A stretch of 64,000 nucleotides of DNA, taken from assembly GCA_934149155.1 (NCBI GenBank), contig CAKPDZ010000001.1:1-64000 (forward strand). The letters are read 5' to 3'. The stretch comes from an uncultured Clostridia bacterium (GTDB lineage Bacteria > Bacillota > Clostridia > TANB77 > CAG-508). Made by a program: the position numbers and the translations under genes. Below, piece after piece: positions 27,590 to 36,434 of the stretch. How positions within the stretch are numbered: the stretch's first letter is position 1; each line of letters begins with the position of its first letter. The notes beneath the pieces were generated by a model. The model was not told the DNA's origin. It saw only the letters and a program-made list of their open reading frames with translations, and searched no databases.

Positions 27590-27611
27590 AATCAATACAC
27601 TTTAAAAGAAT

Positions 27612-27642
27612 AAAAGAGCAAACTCTATGAGTCTGCTCTTTT
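27612..27642. terminator. Bidirectional terminator between ysxC and the DUF951 gene
   Basis: AAAAGAGCA (27612-27620) and the complementary TGCTCTTTT form the base of the stem, extended by an ACTC/GAGT pairing. It overlaps the last codons of the convergent DUF951 gene and is flanked by A and T runs on both sides. Confidence 0.8.
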
Positions 27643-27813
27643 CTCTATTTTAGTTATTGCTTTTAATGCTTTAGGTCTCTCAAGAACTACAATATGTCCA
27701 CACCCTTGGCACTTTAGTTTAAAATCAACACCAACTCTGGTTATTTCCCATAGTTTGCTTCCACATGGATGTGGCTTTTTAGTTCTAACTATATCCCCAA
27801 TGTTGTAATCCAT
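27625..27813 (-). CDS. DUF951 family protein (YyzM-like)
   Basis: A 62-residue protein typical of DUF951: GDIVRTKKPHPCGSKLWEI at the N-terminus and a second cysteine pair in LKCQGCGHIV. Three cysteines and a His suggest metal binding. Function is not established. AAGGAGG precedes the ATG. It follows gltX by 60 nt on the same strand and probably shares its transcript, and its 3' end runs into the terminator stem. Confidence 0.9.
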   Translation of the reverse strand: MDYNIGDIVRTKKPHPCGSKLWEITRVGVDFKLKCQGCGHIVVLERPKALKAITKIEKRADS

Positions 27814-27873
27814 ATTGAATTCCTCCTTTACTATAATTGTACAAATCGTTAACTCTCTGTTCCTACTTTACTA

Positions 27874-29535
27874 TTATTTCAAATTTTCCTTAGCAACATC
27901 AAAACGTTTAGCAATTCTATCTTTTCCTAAGACTTGCATAATTTCGTACATATCAGGAGTATTAGTTCTTGCAGTTAATGCAACTCTTAAAACTGTACTA
28001 ACATCTCCAACATGTGCTTTGTACATTCCTGGATTTGCTTTAAATTCTTTTACTTCTTTAGCATATCCCATTTCTTCTGCAACCTCTTTGATTTTATCAA
28101 ACCATGTTTGTTTATCATCATTTTCATCATAGTATTTTTCAATATATAAATCTAATATTTTAGAAATATCTTCTTTATTTGAAATTGCTGGTTGATATGG
28201 ATATTCTTGAACATTGTTGTAAAATTCTGAATCATACATATATGAAATGTTTTCTTTTACATCTGACCATTTTGCAATATCTTTTCTTGGCTTTTTGTTT
28301 CCTCTTTCTATTCCAAAAACTTTTAAAGCATATTCTTTATCTTTTAATAAATCTGCAAGTTCATTATCATACTCTTTTGCCCATTCTAAAGCTTTTTCGT
28401 ATACATCTTCTGCTGTCATTTTAGATATTACTATTTTACCAATATCTAATAATTTTACCATATCAAATAATGCACCACTTACACTCATTTTGTTTAATCG
28501 AAAATCAAATTCTTCCATCTTTTTGTCAGGATTTGCTCTTCTCCAATTTTCAAATGTAGAGTTTGCAATATTTAATAAATATTCTTTTACAGCATCTGTT
28601 GGAACTCCTTGTTCTTTATAATATGAAACTGCTGCTTCTGGATCTTTTCTTTTACTTAATTTACGTTTTCCGCCATTATCATTTTTCATAATTGGTGAAA
28701 TATGTGCATATTTAGGAGCTTTAAATCCTAATTCGTGGAATAATTGTAAATGTAATGGTACTGATGATAACCATTCATCACTTCTTATTACATGTGTTGT
28801 ATGCATTAAATGATCATCAATAGCATGCGCAAAATGATATGTTGGTAATCCATCAGATTTAATTATAATTATATCTTGGTCATTTTCTGGAAAATCTACA
28901 TTTCCCTTTATAACATCTTTATGTTTGATTTTTCTGTCTTCTCTTCCTAGTGATTTAAATCTGATTATATATGGTTCTCCTGCTTTTATTTTTTCTGCCA
29001 TTTCTTCAACAGATAAGTTTCTACATTTTGCCCAAGCACCATAATATCCTGTTCTTAATTTAGCAGCCTCTTGTTTACCTCTTATTTTTTCTAAATCTTC
29101 TGGTGTACAGAAACATGGATATGCTTTTCCTTGTTCTAACATATATTTAGCATATGCTTGATATATTTCTTTTCTTAAACTTTGTTTATATGGACCATAA
29201 TTTCCAATTTCTTCTGTGTCTGAAATCATTCCTTCATCTGGTGCCATGTCAAAGTCTTTTAAAGAATTTACTATTCCAGTTACTCCATTTTCTACTTCTC
29301 TTTTTTGGTCTGTATCTTCAACTCTTAAGAAAAATACTCCTCCTGTTTTTTCTGCAACAGTTCTTGCTACTAATGCTTGGTATAAACCTCCAATATGTAC
29401 AAAACCAGTTGGGCTAGGAGCAAATCTTGTTACTATTGCTCCTTCTGGTAAGTTTCTTTCTGGGTATTTTTCTTCATAATATGATATTTCTTTCACATCT
29501 GGAAAGATTAAATTTGCTAAATCTTTGTAATCCAT
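27874..29535 (-). CDS. gltX: Glutamyl-tRNA synthetase
   Basis: GluRS charges tRNA-Glu, and in lineages without GlnRS also tRNA-Gln for transamidation. The class I signature is RFAPSPTGFVHIGGL (about residues 37-51), preceded by an N-terminal extension of about 30 residues. FFLRVEDTDQKREV, YHFAHAIDDHLM and the KLSKRKDPEA form of the KMSKS loop follow. At 553 residues it is longer than the common 480-500, owing to the extension and a larger C-terminal helical anticodon-binding part. It lies 38 nt downstream of the RNase J gene and is likely co-transcribed with it. Confidence 0.96.
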   Translation of the reverse strand: MDYKDLANLIFPDVKEISYYEEKYPERNLPEGAIVTRFAPSPTGFVHIGGLYQALVARTVAEKTGGVFFLRVEDTDQKREVENGVTGIVNSLKDFDMAPDEGMISDTEEIGNYGPYKQSLRKEIYQAYAKYMLEQGKAYPCFCTPEDLEKIRGKQEAAKLRTGYYGAWAKCRNLSVEEMAEKIKAGEPYIIRFKSLGREDRKIKHKDVIKGNVDFPENDQDIIIIKSDGLPTYHFAHAIDDHLMHTTHVIRSDEWLSSVPLHLQLFHELGFKAPKYAHISPIMKNDNGGKRKLSKRKDPEAAVSYYKEQGVPTDAVKEYLLNIANSTFENWRRANPDKKMEEFDFRLNKMSVSGALFDMVKLLDIGKIVISKMTAEDVYEKALEWAKEYDNELADLLKDKEYALKVFGIERGNKKPRKDIAKWSDVKENISYMYDSEFYNNVQEYPYQPAISNKEDISKILDLYIEKYYDENDDKQTWFDKIKEVAEEMGYAKEVKEFKANPGMYKAHVGDVSTVLRVALTARTNTPDMYEIMQVLGKDRIAKRFDVAKENLK

Positions 29536-29573
29536 TTTTTTCTCCTTCTGCGTTACCTATTTAAAACAAATTT

Positions 29574-31466
29574 TTAAACTTCCATAATAATTGGTATAAT
29601 CATTGGATTTCTCTTTGTTTTAATAAATAAGTAATCACGTAAATTTTCTTTAACAGTTGATTTTATTGTTGACCAATCACGAACTCCTCTTTCTTCACAC
29701 TTAGCAACTTCGTGTCTTACAACACTCTTTACATCATCCATTAAGTTTTCTGATTCTCTAACATATACAAATCCTCTAGAAATTACATCTGGACCTGCAA
29801 CAACCTCTCCTGTTTGAGAATCCATTGTTAATACAATAACTATAAGTCCATCTTGTGCAAGATGTTGTCTATCTCTTAAAACTATGTTTCCAACATCTCC
29901 AACACCTAATCCATCTACTAATACTCTTCCACTTGGTACAGAACCATTGAATTTTGCTTCTTCTTCGTTCATTTCTAGTACTCTACCATTTGTTAGCATG
30001 AATATATTATCTTTGTCTATTCCCATTAATTCTGCAGTTTCTTGATGAGCTCTTAATTGTCTGTATTCACCATGAACTGGTATAAAATATTTTGGTTTAG
30101 CTAAAGCTAATATTAATTTTTGTTCTTCTTGGCAAGCATGTCCAGAAACGTGAACATCTGCTAATGCACTATATACAACCTCTGCACCTAATTGCATTAA
30201 GTCATCAATTACTTTAGAAACATATTTTTCATTTCCTGGAATTGGTGTAGCTGATATAATAATTAAGTCATTTGGTGTTATTTTTACTTTTCTGTGATCT
30301 CCTGCAGCCATTCTTGTTAATGCTGACATAGGTTCTCCTTGACTACCTGTTGTGATAATTACAAGTTGGTCATCTGTATAGCTTCCAATCATATCTATAT
30401 CTATAAATAAGTTTTCAGGGCAGTCTATATATCCAAGTTCAACTGCAGTTGATATCATGTTTATCATACTTCTACCACATACAGCTATTTTTCTTCCATA
30501 TTTTACTGCTGAATTTACAATTTGTTGAATTCTGTGTACATTTGAAGCAAATGTTGCTACAACTATTCTTTTTGTACAATTTAAAAATAGTTTTTCAAAT
30601 ACTTCTCCAACAGAACTTTCTGACATTGTAAATCCTCTTCTTTCAGCATTTGTACTATCTGCCATTAATGCTAAAATTCCTTGTTGTCCTAATTCTGCAA
30701 TTCTACCAAAATCCATAATTTGTCCATCTATTGGTGTATAGTCTACTTTGAAGTCTCCTGTGTGTAGAACAGTTCCAGCAGGTGTAGTTATTGCTAACAT
30801 TACTGAATCTGGTATACTATGTGAACTTCTAATAAATTCTACTTTGAAGTTTTTACCAAGTTTTATTGTATCTCCTTGATTTACTATACGCATATCTGTA
30901 CTTCTTAATAATTTATGTTCTTCTAATTTATTACTAATTAATCCTGCTGTTAGTCTTGTTGCATAAATTGGTACATTTATTTGTTTTAAGAAATATGGTA
31001 TTCCTCCTATATGATCCTCATGACCATGTGTTATAACCATTCCTTTTATTTTCTCTTGATTTTTTACTAAGTAAGTTACATCTGGTATTACTAAATCTAC
31101 TCCAAGCATATCATCTTCTGGGAATGAAATACCACAGTCTACTATTATTATTTCGTCTTCATATTCAAATACTGTTATATTTTTTCCTATTTCGTGTAGT
31201 CCTCCTAATGGGATTATTTTTAATTTTGATTTTTTGAATATGTCTTGTTTTTTAGTTCTTCTTGTACTTCTTGTTTTTGTTTCCTTTTTATTTTCTGTTT
31301 TTTCTTCGATTTTTACTTCTTTTAAATCTCTTTCGTCGTTTTTATTATAATTCTTTTTTATTGTGTTTTTTCTTGTTGTATTTTTTCTTTTTTCTGCTGT
31401 TTTTGAAACACTTTTTGCTTTTTTTACTTGCTCTTTCTCTTTTAAAGCATTATTTTCATCTGTCAT
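29574..31466 (-). CDS. rnj: Ribonuclease J
   Basis: RNase J is the metallo-beta-lactamase-fold 5'-3' exonuclease and endonuclease of Firmicutes RNA decay. The core begins LKIIPLGGLHEIGKN after a Lys/Thr/Arg-rich extension of about 80 residues that is low in complexity. The metal motif HGHEDHIGG, LHTGDFKVD, MADSTNAERRGFT and YFIPVHGEYRQL are visible. Length 630 aa exceeds the usual 555 because of the basic extension, which could bind RNA or ribosomes (inference). GAGGAG precedes the ATG. A strong promoter about 230 nt upstream gives an unusually long leader. Confidence 0.95.
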   Translation of the reverse strand: MTDENNALKEKEQVKKAKSVSKTAEKRKNTTRKNTIKKNYNKNDERDLKEVKIEEKTENKKETKTRSTRRTKKQDIFKKSKLKIIPLGGLHEIGKNITVFEYEDEIIIVDCGISFPEDDMLGVDLVIPDVTYLVKNQEKIKGMVITHGHEDHIGGIPYFLKQINVPIYATRLTAGLISNKLEEHKLLRSTDMRIVNQGDTIKLGKNFKVEFIRSSHSIPDSVMLAITTPAGTVLHTGDFKVDYTPIDGQIMDFGRIAELGQQGILALMADSTNAERRGFTMSESSVGEVFEKLFLNCTKRIVVATFASNVHRIQQIVNSAVKYGRKIAVCGRSMINMISTAVELGYIDCPENLFIDIDMIGSYTDDQLVIITTGSQGEPMSALTRMAAGDHRKVKITPNDLIIISATPIPGNEKYVSKVIDDLMQLGAEVVYSALADVHVSGHACQEEQKLILALAKPKYFIPVHGEYRQLRAHQETAELMGIDKDNIFMLTNGRVLEMNEEEAKFNGSVPSGRVLVDGLGVGDVGNIVLRDRQHLAQDGLIVIVLTMDSQTGEVVAGPDVISRGFVYVRESENLMDDVKSVVRHEVAKCEERGVRDWSTIKSTVKENLRDYLFIKTKRNPMIIPIIMEV

Positions 31467-31699
31467 ATTCTAATTTTTCTCCTCTCTATATCTTTTAATT
31501 TATTATTAAATTTCATTTTACGTACATTATTAATAATTAGAAATAAAAGTTAACTAATACACATGAATATGTTACAGTTATACCCATGCTATTTTACTTT
31601 TTTTCTATTTATTTCCGCTCTTTTAATTATTCGCTTTTTCTCTCTCTTTAATACATTAAAATAAAATCTCTTCTTTGCCCTTTTGGCAACCTGATATAG

Positions 31700-31728
31700 A
31701 TTATAACAGATTATGAAAATGTTGTCAA
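31700..31728 (-). promoter_or_regulatory. RNase J operon promoter
   Basis: On the minus strand a perfect TTGACA (31723-31728) and TATAAT (31700-31705) are spaced by 17 nt. The transcript leader to 31466 would be about 225 nt. No gene is visible in 31467-31751. Confidence 0.88.
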
Positions 31729-31751
31729 GTTGACCACATTATGTAATTCTA

Positions 31752-32249
31752 TTACCTTTTTATTTTTGATATATCTATTATTTTATTCATTTTATCTGCA
31801 TTTGGATCTCCTATTTTTTTGGATATTGTCCTATCAAATTGCGTTAATATATCAAGTAGTTCACTGCAATCCGTCTTTCTATCAATTTTATACTGTCTCC
31901 AAGCGTGCCTATTTTCCTCCCAAAGAATTTTGTTCTCTTCCCAGCGTTTATCATTCTCTTCCCAACGTTTATCATTCTCTTCCCAACGTTTATCATTCTC
32001 TTCCCAACGCTTTTCATTTTGTTCCCAACGTTTGTCGTTCTCTTCCCAACGCTTTTTATTTTCTGCCCATAGTCTTTTGTTTTCTTCCCAGTGAGCATTC
32101 TCAATCTCTCTACTCTTTTGTATTTCTTTCTTATTTTCTTTTATCTCAGCTCTTAACTCGTTAAAAGAAGCTGTTGTTTGTAATTGAAAAGTATTTAATG
32201 CCTGTCCAAGTTGTAATACTTGTTCTAATATTTCATTATTATCAACCAT
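31752..32249 (-). CDS. Coiled-coil protein with KRWEEND heptad repeats
   Basis: No named family is recognised. From the ATG at 32249 (MVDNNEILEQ, after AAGGAGG) the protein is 165 aa. An N-terminal helix is followed by about nine heptads of the type KRWEEND/KRWEQNE (roughly residues 50-120), then a basic stretch and a short C-terminal domain. The heptads put a Trp at a fixed position, so a regular helix or coiled coil is likely. In DNA the repeat unit is 21 nt and several units are almost identical. It is a monocistronic gene with its own strong promoter, next to the start of the surface-protein region. Confidence 0.8.
   Translation of the reverse strand: MVDNNEILEQVLQLGQALNTFQLQTTASFNELRAEIKENKKEIQKSREIENAHWEENKRLWAENKKRWEENDKRWEQNEKRWEENDKRWEENDKRWEENDKRWEENKILWEENRHAWRQYKIDRKTDCSELLDILTQFDRTISKKIGDPNADKMNKIIDISKIKR
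31930..32070 (-). repeat. 21-bp tandem repeat encoding the heptads
   Basis: On the plus strand TTCTCTTCCCAACGTTTATCA recurs with few changes at 21-nt steps (two segments, TTCTCTTCCCAACG and TTTATCA). The period is a multiple of three, so number changes would keep the frame and lengthen or shorten the helix. Confidence 0.85.
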
Positions 32250-32379
32250 ATTATTGACCTCCTTAAAATTTTGATTCAATCTAAAAATAGATTTAATTAT
32301 GTTTTGATTTAAAATCTCATATTGATAAAACTATAAGAATTTGAATATAAAAAATAATCATTGTAAAAAATCTGTCTAC

Positions 32380-32408
32380 ATTATACATTCTCTTTTAGCT
32401 ATTGTCAA
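32380..32408 (-). promoter_or_regulatory. Promoter of the heptad-repeat gene
   Basis: On the minus strand a perfect TTGACA (32403-32408) and TATAAT (32380-32385) are spaced by 17 nt. The leader is about 125 nt. Confidence 0.88.
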
Positions 32409-32464
32409 GAAAATTCTTTCGACATATTTCGACCCCAATAACTATTAGTTACATAGAGCCAAAC

Positions 32465-32493
32465 AAAAAAACCGACAAAGGTCGGTTTTTTTT
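32465..32493 (-). terminator. Terminator of the surface-protein locus
   Basis: A GC core ACCGAC/GTCGGT with a 4-nt loop is extended by A and T tracts to a long stem with T-runs. It lies about 50 nt after the last gene of the accessory cluster. Confidence 0.92.
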
Positions 32494-32540
32494 GCATATA
32501 TGCTATATTATTTAAACATAGATATATAATTTTTATTTTA

Positions 32541-33896
32541 TTATTGTAAAGCTGCTCCTTTAATTAATCCTAAGTTAACACTTACTCCTCCACCATGTGA
32601 AGCATAGTTGATACAGTCAACATCTTGACCTTCTAACCATACATACATTCTCATACGGCAGATTTTTCCTTTAGGAATTTCAAAGTTTACTATTCCATCT
32701 GTACCAGTAGCATTTGGAGCTACTGATGCTTCTGTAGATGTTGCACTAATTAAGTTCTTAACAGCTGAAGTTCCTGTTGTAGAAGAAGGTGTTTGCAATG
32801 TTATTTGTTTTGCCATACCTTTGTCTTTATATGTACCTGTCCAGTCATATAAGTTTTTATAACCAGTTTTAGTTTTTGAATCTACTGTAATACTGTCATC
32901 AGCAGATGTAACTTTCGAATTTAAAGCATATGTTGGAATAGCTTGAGTTCCTGAATATTTATATACTGAACTCTCAAATTGATATGCTTTATAATCTGCA
33001 TCAGATAATTTCCATCCATTTACTGCTGCTTTGTCAGCTGTATATGAAGCTTCATTATAATTATTGTTCTTTACTATGTAATCAACATGTGAATTAGCAT
33101 TTGGTTCCCAAATTGCTACATCTTTAATTGTTGATTTTTCTCCTGTTGTTGCAGCTAATATTGTATCTTTTGTTGCTTGTCCTACTGTAGTTCCATCATT
33201 TTTCTCTCCTAGTTTAGTTGAATCTTCATTATATAATGCTAAAGCAACTCTTGGTGTATTTTGTAAACCTACTGAATTATTTCCACCAGCTTTTACATTA
33301 ACTAATGAACCTGTGTTTAATTGCAAAACATCAGTTCCTGTTGTTTCTGCTGATGAGTTTTGTAAGAAGAAGTCTATTGCATAGTATCCAGGATAAATAT
33401 CTGGGCTACCTGCTGCTGTTATTTTATCAGTTCCTTCGGCTAAACTTTCTCCTGTTTTATCAATTTTTGTTAAATCATTAGAAACAGCTTTAATATCATA
33501 CAATTTGATACTATCAATATTAGTTCCTCTATAGAAACTTAATTCTTTAATTCCTGTTCCTGTTCCTGTTTTATCTAAATTTTCTGTTGCTGTTGTTGAA
33601 ACTGGCAACATTTCTGTAGGTATTAAGTTATGATCTGTAGTTGTATATTGTTGTTTTAATGCTGTTTGTGGTGTAAATGTAGAAAAATCTATTGAGTTTG
33701 ACCAGTTGTCAGCATCTAGTGAAACTTGTAGACCTTCTGCTACTTTTACTGTTCCGTCTAAGTTAGATAATGTTACGTTCTTCTGTGTAGAGAACCATGC
33801 GTATGTTGATACTATCAACAATACTGCTGTAAATGCTACTAATAATATTAAAGCATTTAATCTTTTTCTTGAGTTTTTTTCATTGTTTTCTCTCAT
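32541..33896 (-). CDS. TasA/camelysin-like secreted surface protein
   Basis: At 451 residues (ATG at 33896, AGGAAGG upstream) this is the last gene of the cluster. It has a basic N-terminus, then a hydrophobic segment ending STYAWFSTQ (about residues 15-40), the form typical of substrates of SipW-type signal peptidases. The mature part is rich in Thr, Ser, Asn and Gly and looks beta-stranded, with no LPXTG motif. It is less AT-biased in composition than its neighbours, as expected for an abundant structural protein. It could be the main fibre or matrix subunit of the locus. That role is inferred. Confidence 0.75.
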   Translation of the reverse strand: MRENNEKNSRKRLNALILLVAFTAVLLIVSTYAWFSTQKNVTLSNLDGTVKVAEGLQVSLDADNWSNSIDFSTFTPQTALKQQYTTTDHNLIPTEMLPVSTTATENLDKTGTGTGIKELSFYRGTNIDSIKLYDIKAVSNDLTKIDKTGESLAEGTDKITAAGSPDIYPGYYAIDFFLQNSSAETTGTDVLQLNTGSLVNVKAGGNNSVGLQNTPRVALALYNEDSTKLGEKNDGTTVGQATKDTILAATTGEKSTIKDVAIWEPNANSHVDYIVKNNNYNEASYTADKAAVNGWKLSDADYKAYQFESSVYKYSGTQAIPTYALNSKVTSADDSITVDSKTKTGYKNLYDWTGTYKDKGMAKQITLQTPSSTTGTSAVKNLISATSTEASVAPNATGTDGIVNFEIPKGKICRMRMYVWLEGQDVDCINYASHGGGVSVNLGLIKGAALQ

Positions 33897-34034
33897 TTTT
33901 TTCTTCCTTCCTTTTCTTTTATTTTCTTTATATTTTGTAAATTTTATAAACATATTTAGTCTTTTGTAACTATTCCTAGTTGCACAAAAGTTTTAATTTG
34001 TGAAATTGTAATTATTTTCGGTTCACTTCCGATT

Positions 34035-34820
34035 TTATCTTTTGTTTTGTGGAACTTCATCTTCCTGCAATATGTGTTCCTCGGTAAGAGTCATATGCAT
34101 TTTTATTTCTCCACCAATTAAATCATCTTTGCATTCTGGATCATCCCCCTCTACCCAAACAACAACGGTCCATTTATCAATGTCTCCAACTTTGAAGTTC
34201 TCTGATAGTTCTAACATGACTGTATCATCATCCTTGAAAGCCACTGTATTTGGTTCAGGTTGCCCTGTTTCCTTGCTGTTTTTGGCATAAATAACCTTAT
34301 TGTCATTTTTGAAAACCATGACTCTAATTGCTTCATCTACATTTTTTACTACATCATCTATTTTTATGGTTGTCCAATAGTTTATAGTATCCTGTCCCAT
34401 ATTTTCTGCATAGAATGTATAAGCAATGTAGTTTCTACCATTGTGTGAGCCATCGCCTTCATCGTTTATATTTTCTGGTAGCCAGTTAACTGATATATCC
34501 GTAAAAAAGTCTATATCCTTAGATCTTAAGAATGTTCTTGTGTACTTATTAGTTTGATCTTCATAAATAACCAAACCACTTTCTCTTCCGTATTCGCTAT
34601 CAAGTGTTACTGTAAAATTTTCTCCTCTGTAGAATATTGATAAGATAATATATATATTTATCATAAATAATACTATTAATCCCAACAATACTCTAAAAGC
34701 TATTCGCCTGGTCTTTTTTCTTTTTTCTTTTTTAGCCTTTTCCTCTAGTTTTTGACCGGCTGTTGTTGCATCAATTTGTTCCTCAAGTGTTGGTTCGTTT
34801 TTTGTTGTTTCATTCGCCAT
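34035..34820 (-). CDS. Membrane-anchored extracytoplasmic protein
   Basis: The 261-residue protein has a cytoplasmic N-terminus of about 40 residues with a strongly basic patch (KKEKRKKTRR), one transmembrane helix (about 42-65) and an external domain of about 195 residues containing FFTDISVNWLPENI and NYIAYTFYAENMG. It lacks the YAWF-like motif after the helix, so it probably stays anchored. No family name can be given with confidence. The beta-rich external part and context suggest a base or anchor protein for the TasA-like proteins. It is the first gene after the strong promoter at 34872-34900. Confidence 0.75.
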   Translation of the reverse strand: MANETTKNEPTLEEQIDATTAGQKLEEKAKKEKRKKTRRIAFRVLLGLIVLFMINIYIILSIFYRGENFTVTLDSEYGRESGLVIYEDQTNKYTRTFLRSKDIDFFTDISVNWLPENINDEGDGSHNGRNYIAYTFYAENMGQDTINYWTTIKIDDVVKNVDEAIRVMVFKNDNKVIYAKNSKETGQPEPNTVAFKDDDTVMLELSENFKVGDIDKWTVVVWVEGDDPECKDDLIGGEIKMHMTLTEEHILQEDEVPQNKR

Positions 34821-34871
34821 AATCTCACCTGGTCCTTCAAAAAATATTTTTTTTCAACAATTTCTATTAAT

Positions 34872-34900
34872 ATTATACTCAGACATTGTTTTAATGTCAA
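34872..34900 (-). promoter_or_regulatory. Strong internal promoter of the surface locus
   Basis: On the minus strand a perfect TTGACA (34895-34900) and TATAAT (34872-34877) are spaced by 17 nt. It should drive the last two genes (34035 and 32541). Confidence 0.9.
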
Positions 34901-34910
34901 TGTTTTTTGT

Positions 34911-34965
34911 ATTACATTTATATTACAAGAATAATACATTTTTATTACATTTTTGTAACATCCTT
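34911..34965. repeat. Five 11-bp phased repeats upstream of the 34.9-kb promoter
   Basis: Tandem imperfect 11-mers of the type ATTACATTTTT start at 34911, 34922, 34933, 34944 and 34955. TACA recurs exactly every 11 nt in the first four. The array ends 10 nt before the -35. Helical phasing suggests regulator binding sites or a bent UP-like element. Confidence 0.75.
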
Positions 34966-34986
34966 TTACCTTGAATTTATAAGATT

Positions 34987-35688
34987 TTATAAGTCTTCAC
35001 GTAACATCTGTCCTGTAATTTTTACAATTATTTCTATAGCTTTTGACTTATCATTTCCACTATCTTGGTAAAAATTATATGCATCTTTTCCAAACTTTGT
35101 ATCTAGTATGTCTTTAGCTAAATTTTCGTCATCTGTCCCCTCACCTTGATATGCCCAGCTAACATTAAAATTCACTTTTGCTCCAGCATCTGGAGTCGTA
35201 TTATCATCAACATATTCACCATCAAGTCTTGTCTTATCATAAGTATAACTAATGTTAAATGGATAAGTTGTATCATCTGCAAATATATGTACAGTGTTTC
35301 CATCTTGTCTTATACCTCCATTAGTTTGTAATTGACTTAATACTTCTTTTCCAAAAACTTTAACAGAAGTTATTTCATAACTTAATCTTGAACTTGTTGT
35401 AGTCAAATTGTATATATGAACAGTATCTTCTCTGTTAGGCATTCCTGGATACAATTCATCTATTGTAAATGTATAATCTTGATCTAATATTTCCTTTCCG
35501 TCCACATAGTATGTAATATCCCAAGGAGTAATATCCGCAGTCTCTAGTTTTTTCAATTGAATTTCTTGGTTTATATTAAACCATGCATAGGTATTTACTA
35601 TTAATATTACAGAAAATATCATAATTAATCTAACTCTAGACGCAACACTACGTTCTTTTGCTCTTCTAAATTCACGTAATATATTCAT
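34987..35688 (-). CDS. TasA-like membrane-anchored or secreted protein
   Basis: A 233-residue protein with a basic N-terminus (REFRRAKERSVASRVR), a hydrophobic stretch and the junction VNTYAWFNINQE, the same type as in the 451-aa protein. The remainder is beta-rich and acidic, with ELYPGMPNREDTVHIYNL resembling the TasA/camelysin core, where a short GE-x-V segment follows a Pro. Its start has GGAGG. It follows two signal peptidase genes closely, which probably process it. Confidence 0.75.
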   Translation of the reverse strand: MNILREFRRAKERSVASRVRLIMIFSVILIVNTYAWFNINQEIQLKKLETADITPWDITYYVDGKEILDQDYTFTIDELYPGMPNREDTVHIYNLTTTSSRLSYEITSVKVFGKEVLSQLQTNGGIRQDGNTVHIFADDTTYPFNISYTYDKTRLDGEYVDDNTTPDAGAKVNFNVSWAYQGEGTDDENLAKDILDTKFGKDAYNFYQDSGNDKSKAIEIIVKITGQMLREDL

Positions 35689-35722
35689 AAATCCTCCATT
35701 CTATCTTTTGTCAATAATTATT

Positions 35723-36421
35723 TTACTCTTCCTCTGTATCATCTTCTTCATCGTCTTCTAGTTCATCCTCTGTATTAACTTCATCTTCATCTTCTTCATC
35801 ATCTTCTTCGCCATCATCATCGTCGTCATCATCACTATAACTATTAGCCTCATTTAAAGTCTGAATTTTTGAACCTTTAGAACTATTAAATGCGATAAAT
35901 ACATTTATAACTAATACTATAACTATAAAAAATACTGAATATATATTAGTTGCTAATTTATATAAAATAGTTAAAATATTTGATTTATACTTAACAACCC
36001 CAAATATTTGACTTGCCGTAATTTGCGGATCTTCAACACTATAAGCATGTAAACCTTTAGCATGGAATCTAAGGTTTCCACTTTCATCAGTATCTATTGC
36101 AATAACATTATGCATTATTATCTTTCCATTATATTCACCATATCCACCAAGATAAACAATATCATCTCCAACCTTAATTTTTTTAGGGTCAATCTCTTTA
36201 CTAATAACAACTTCACCAACATCATATTCAGGCTCCATACTTCCTGAAATTACTCTGAATATCCTGTATCCAGCAATTGATTTATTGCTACTTGTAACTC
36301 TTTGCAATATTATTACCGCAGTTAATATTACGCAAAATATAACAAGTATTTGGTATATTATTTTAAAAACTATTTTTATTATTTTTCTTACATCCATTTT
36401 GGCTTTAATATCAATCTCCAT
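35723..36421 (-). CDS. SipW-type signal peptidase with an acidic C-terminal tail
   Basis: An S26 signal peptidase of the ER/SipW subtype, in which His replaces the usual Lys as general base. From the ATG at 36421 (AGAGGG upstream) it has 232 residues: one N-terminal helix (about 18-40), the nucleophile in SGSMEPEYDVGE (Ser about 61), the base His in IIMHNV (about 104), a second helix near 160-185 and a tail of about 45 residues that is almost only Asp and Glu. It likely cleaves the TasA-like proteins encoded beside it. The acidic tail is unusual for the family and faces the cytoplasm if the topology is standard. Confidence 0.85.
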   Translation of the reverse strand: MEIDIKAKMDVRKIIKIVFKIIYQILVIFCVILTAVIILQRVTSSNKSIAGYRIFRVISGSMEPEYDVGEVVISKEIDPKKIKVGDDIVYLGGYGEYNGKIIMHNVIAIDTDESGNLRFHAKGLHAYSVEDPQITASQIFGVVKYKSNILTILYKLATNIYSVFFIVIVLVINVFIAFNSSKGSKIQTLNEANSYSDDDDDDDGEEDDEEDEDEVNTEDELEDDEEDDTEEE

Positions 36422-36434
36422 ATTTTTCCCTCTT

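Noticed and set aside
31930..32070. 21-bp repeats as a CRISPR or regulatory iteron array
   Set aside because: Units abut without spacers and encode protein heptads within a well-supported gene.
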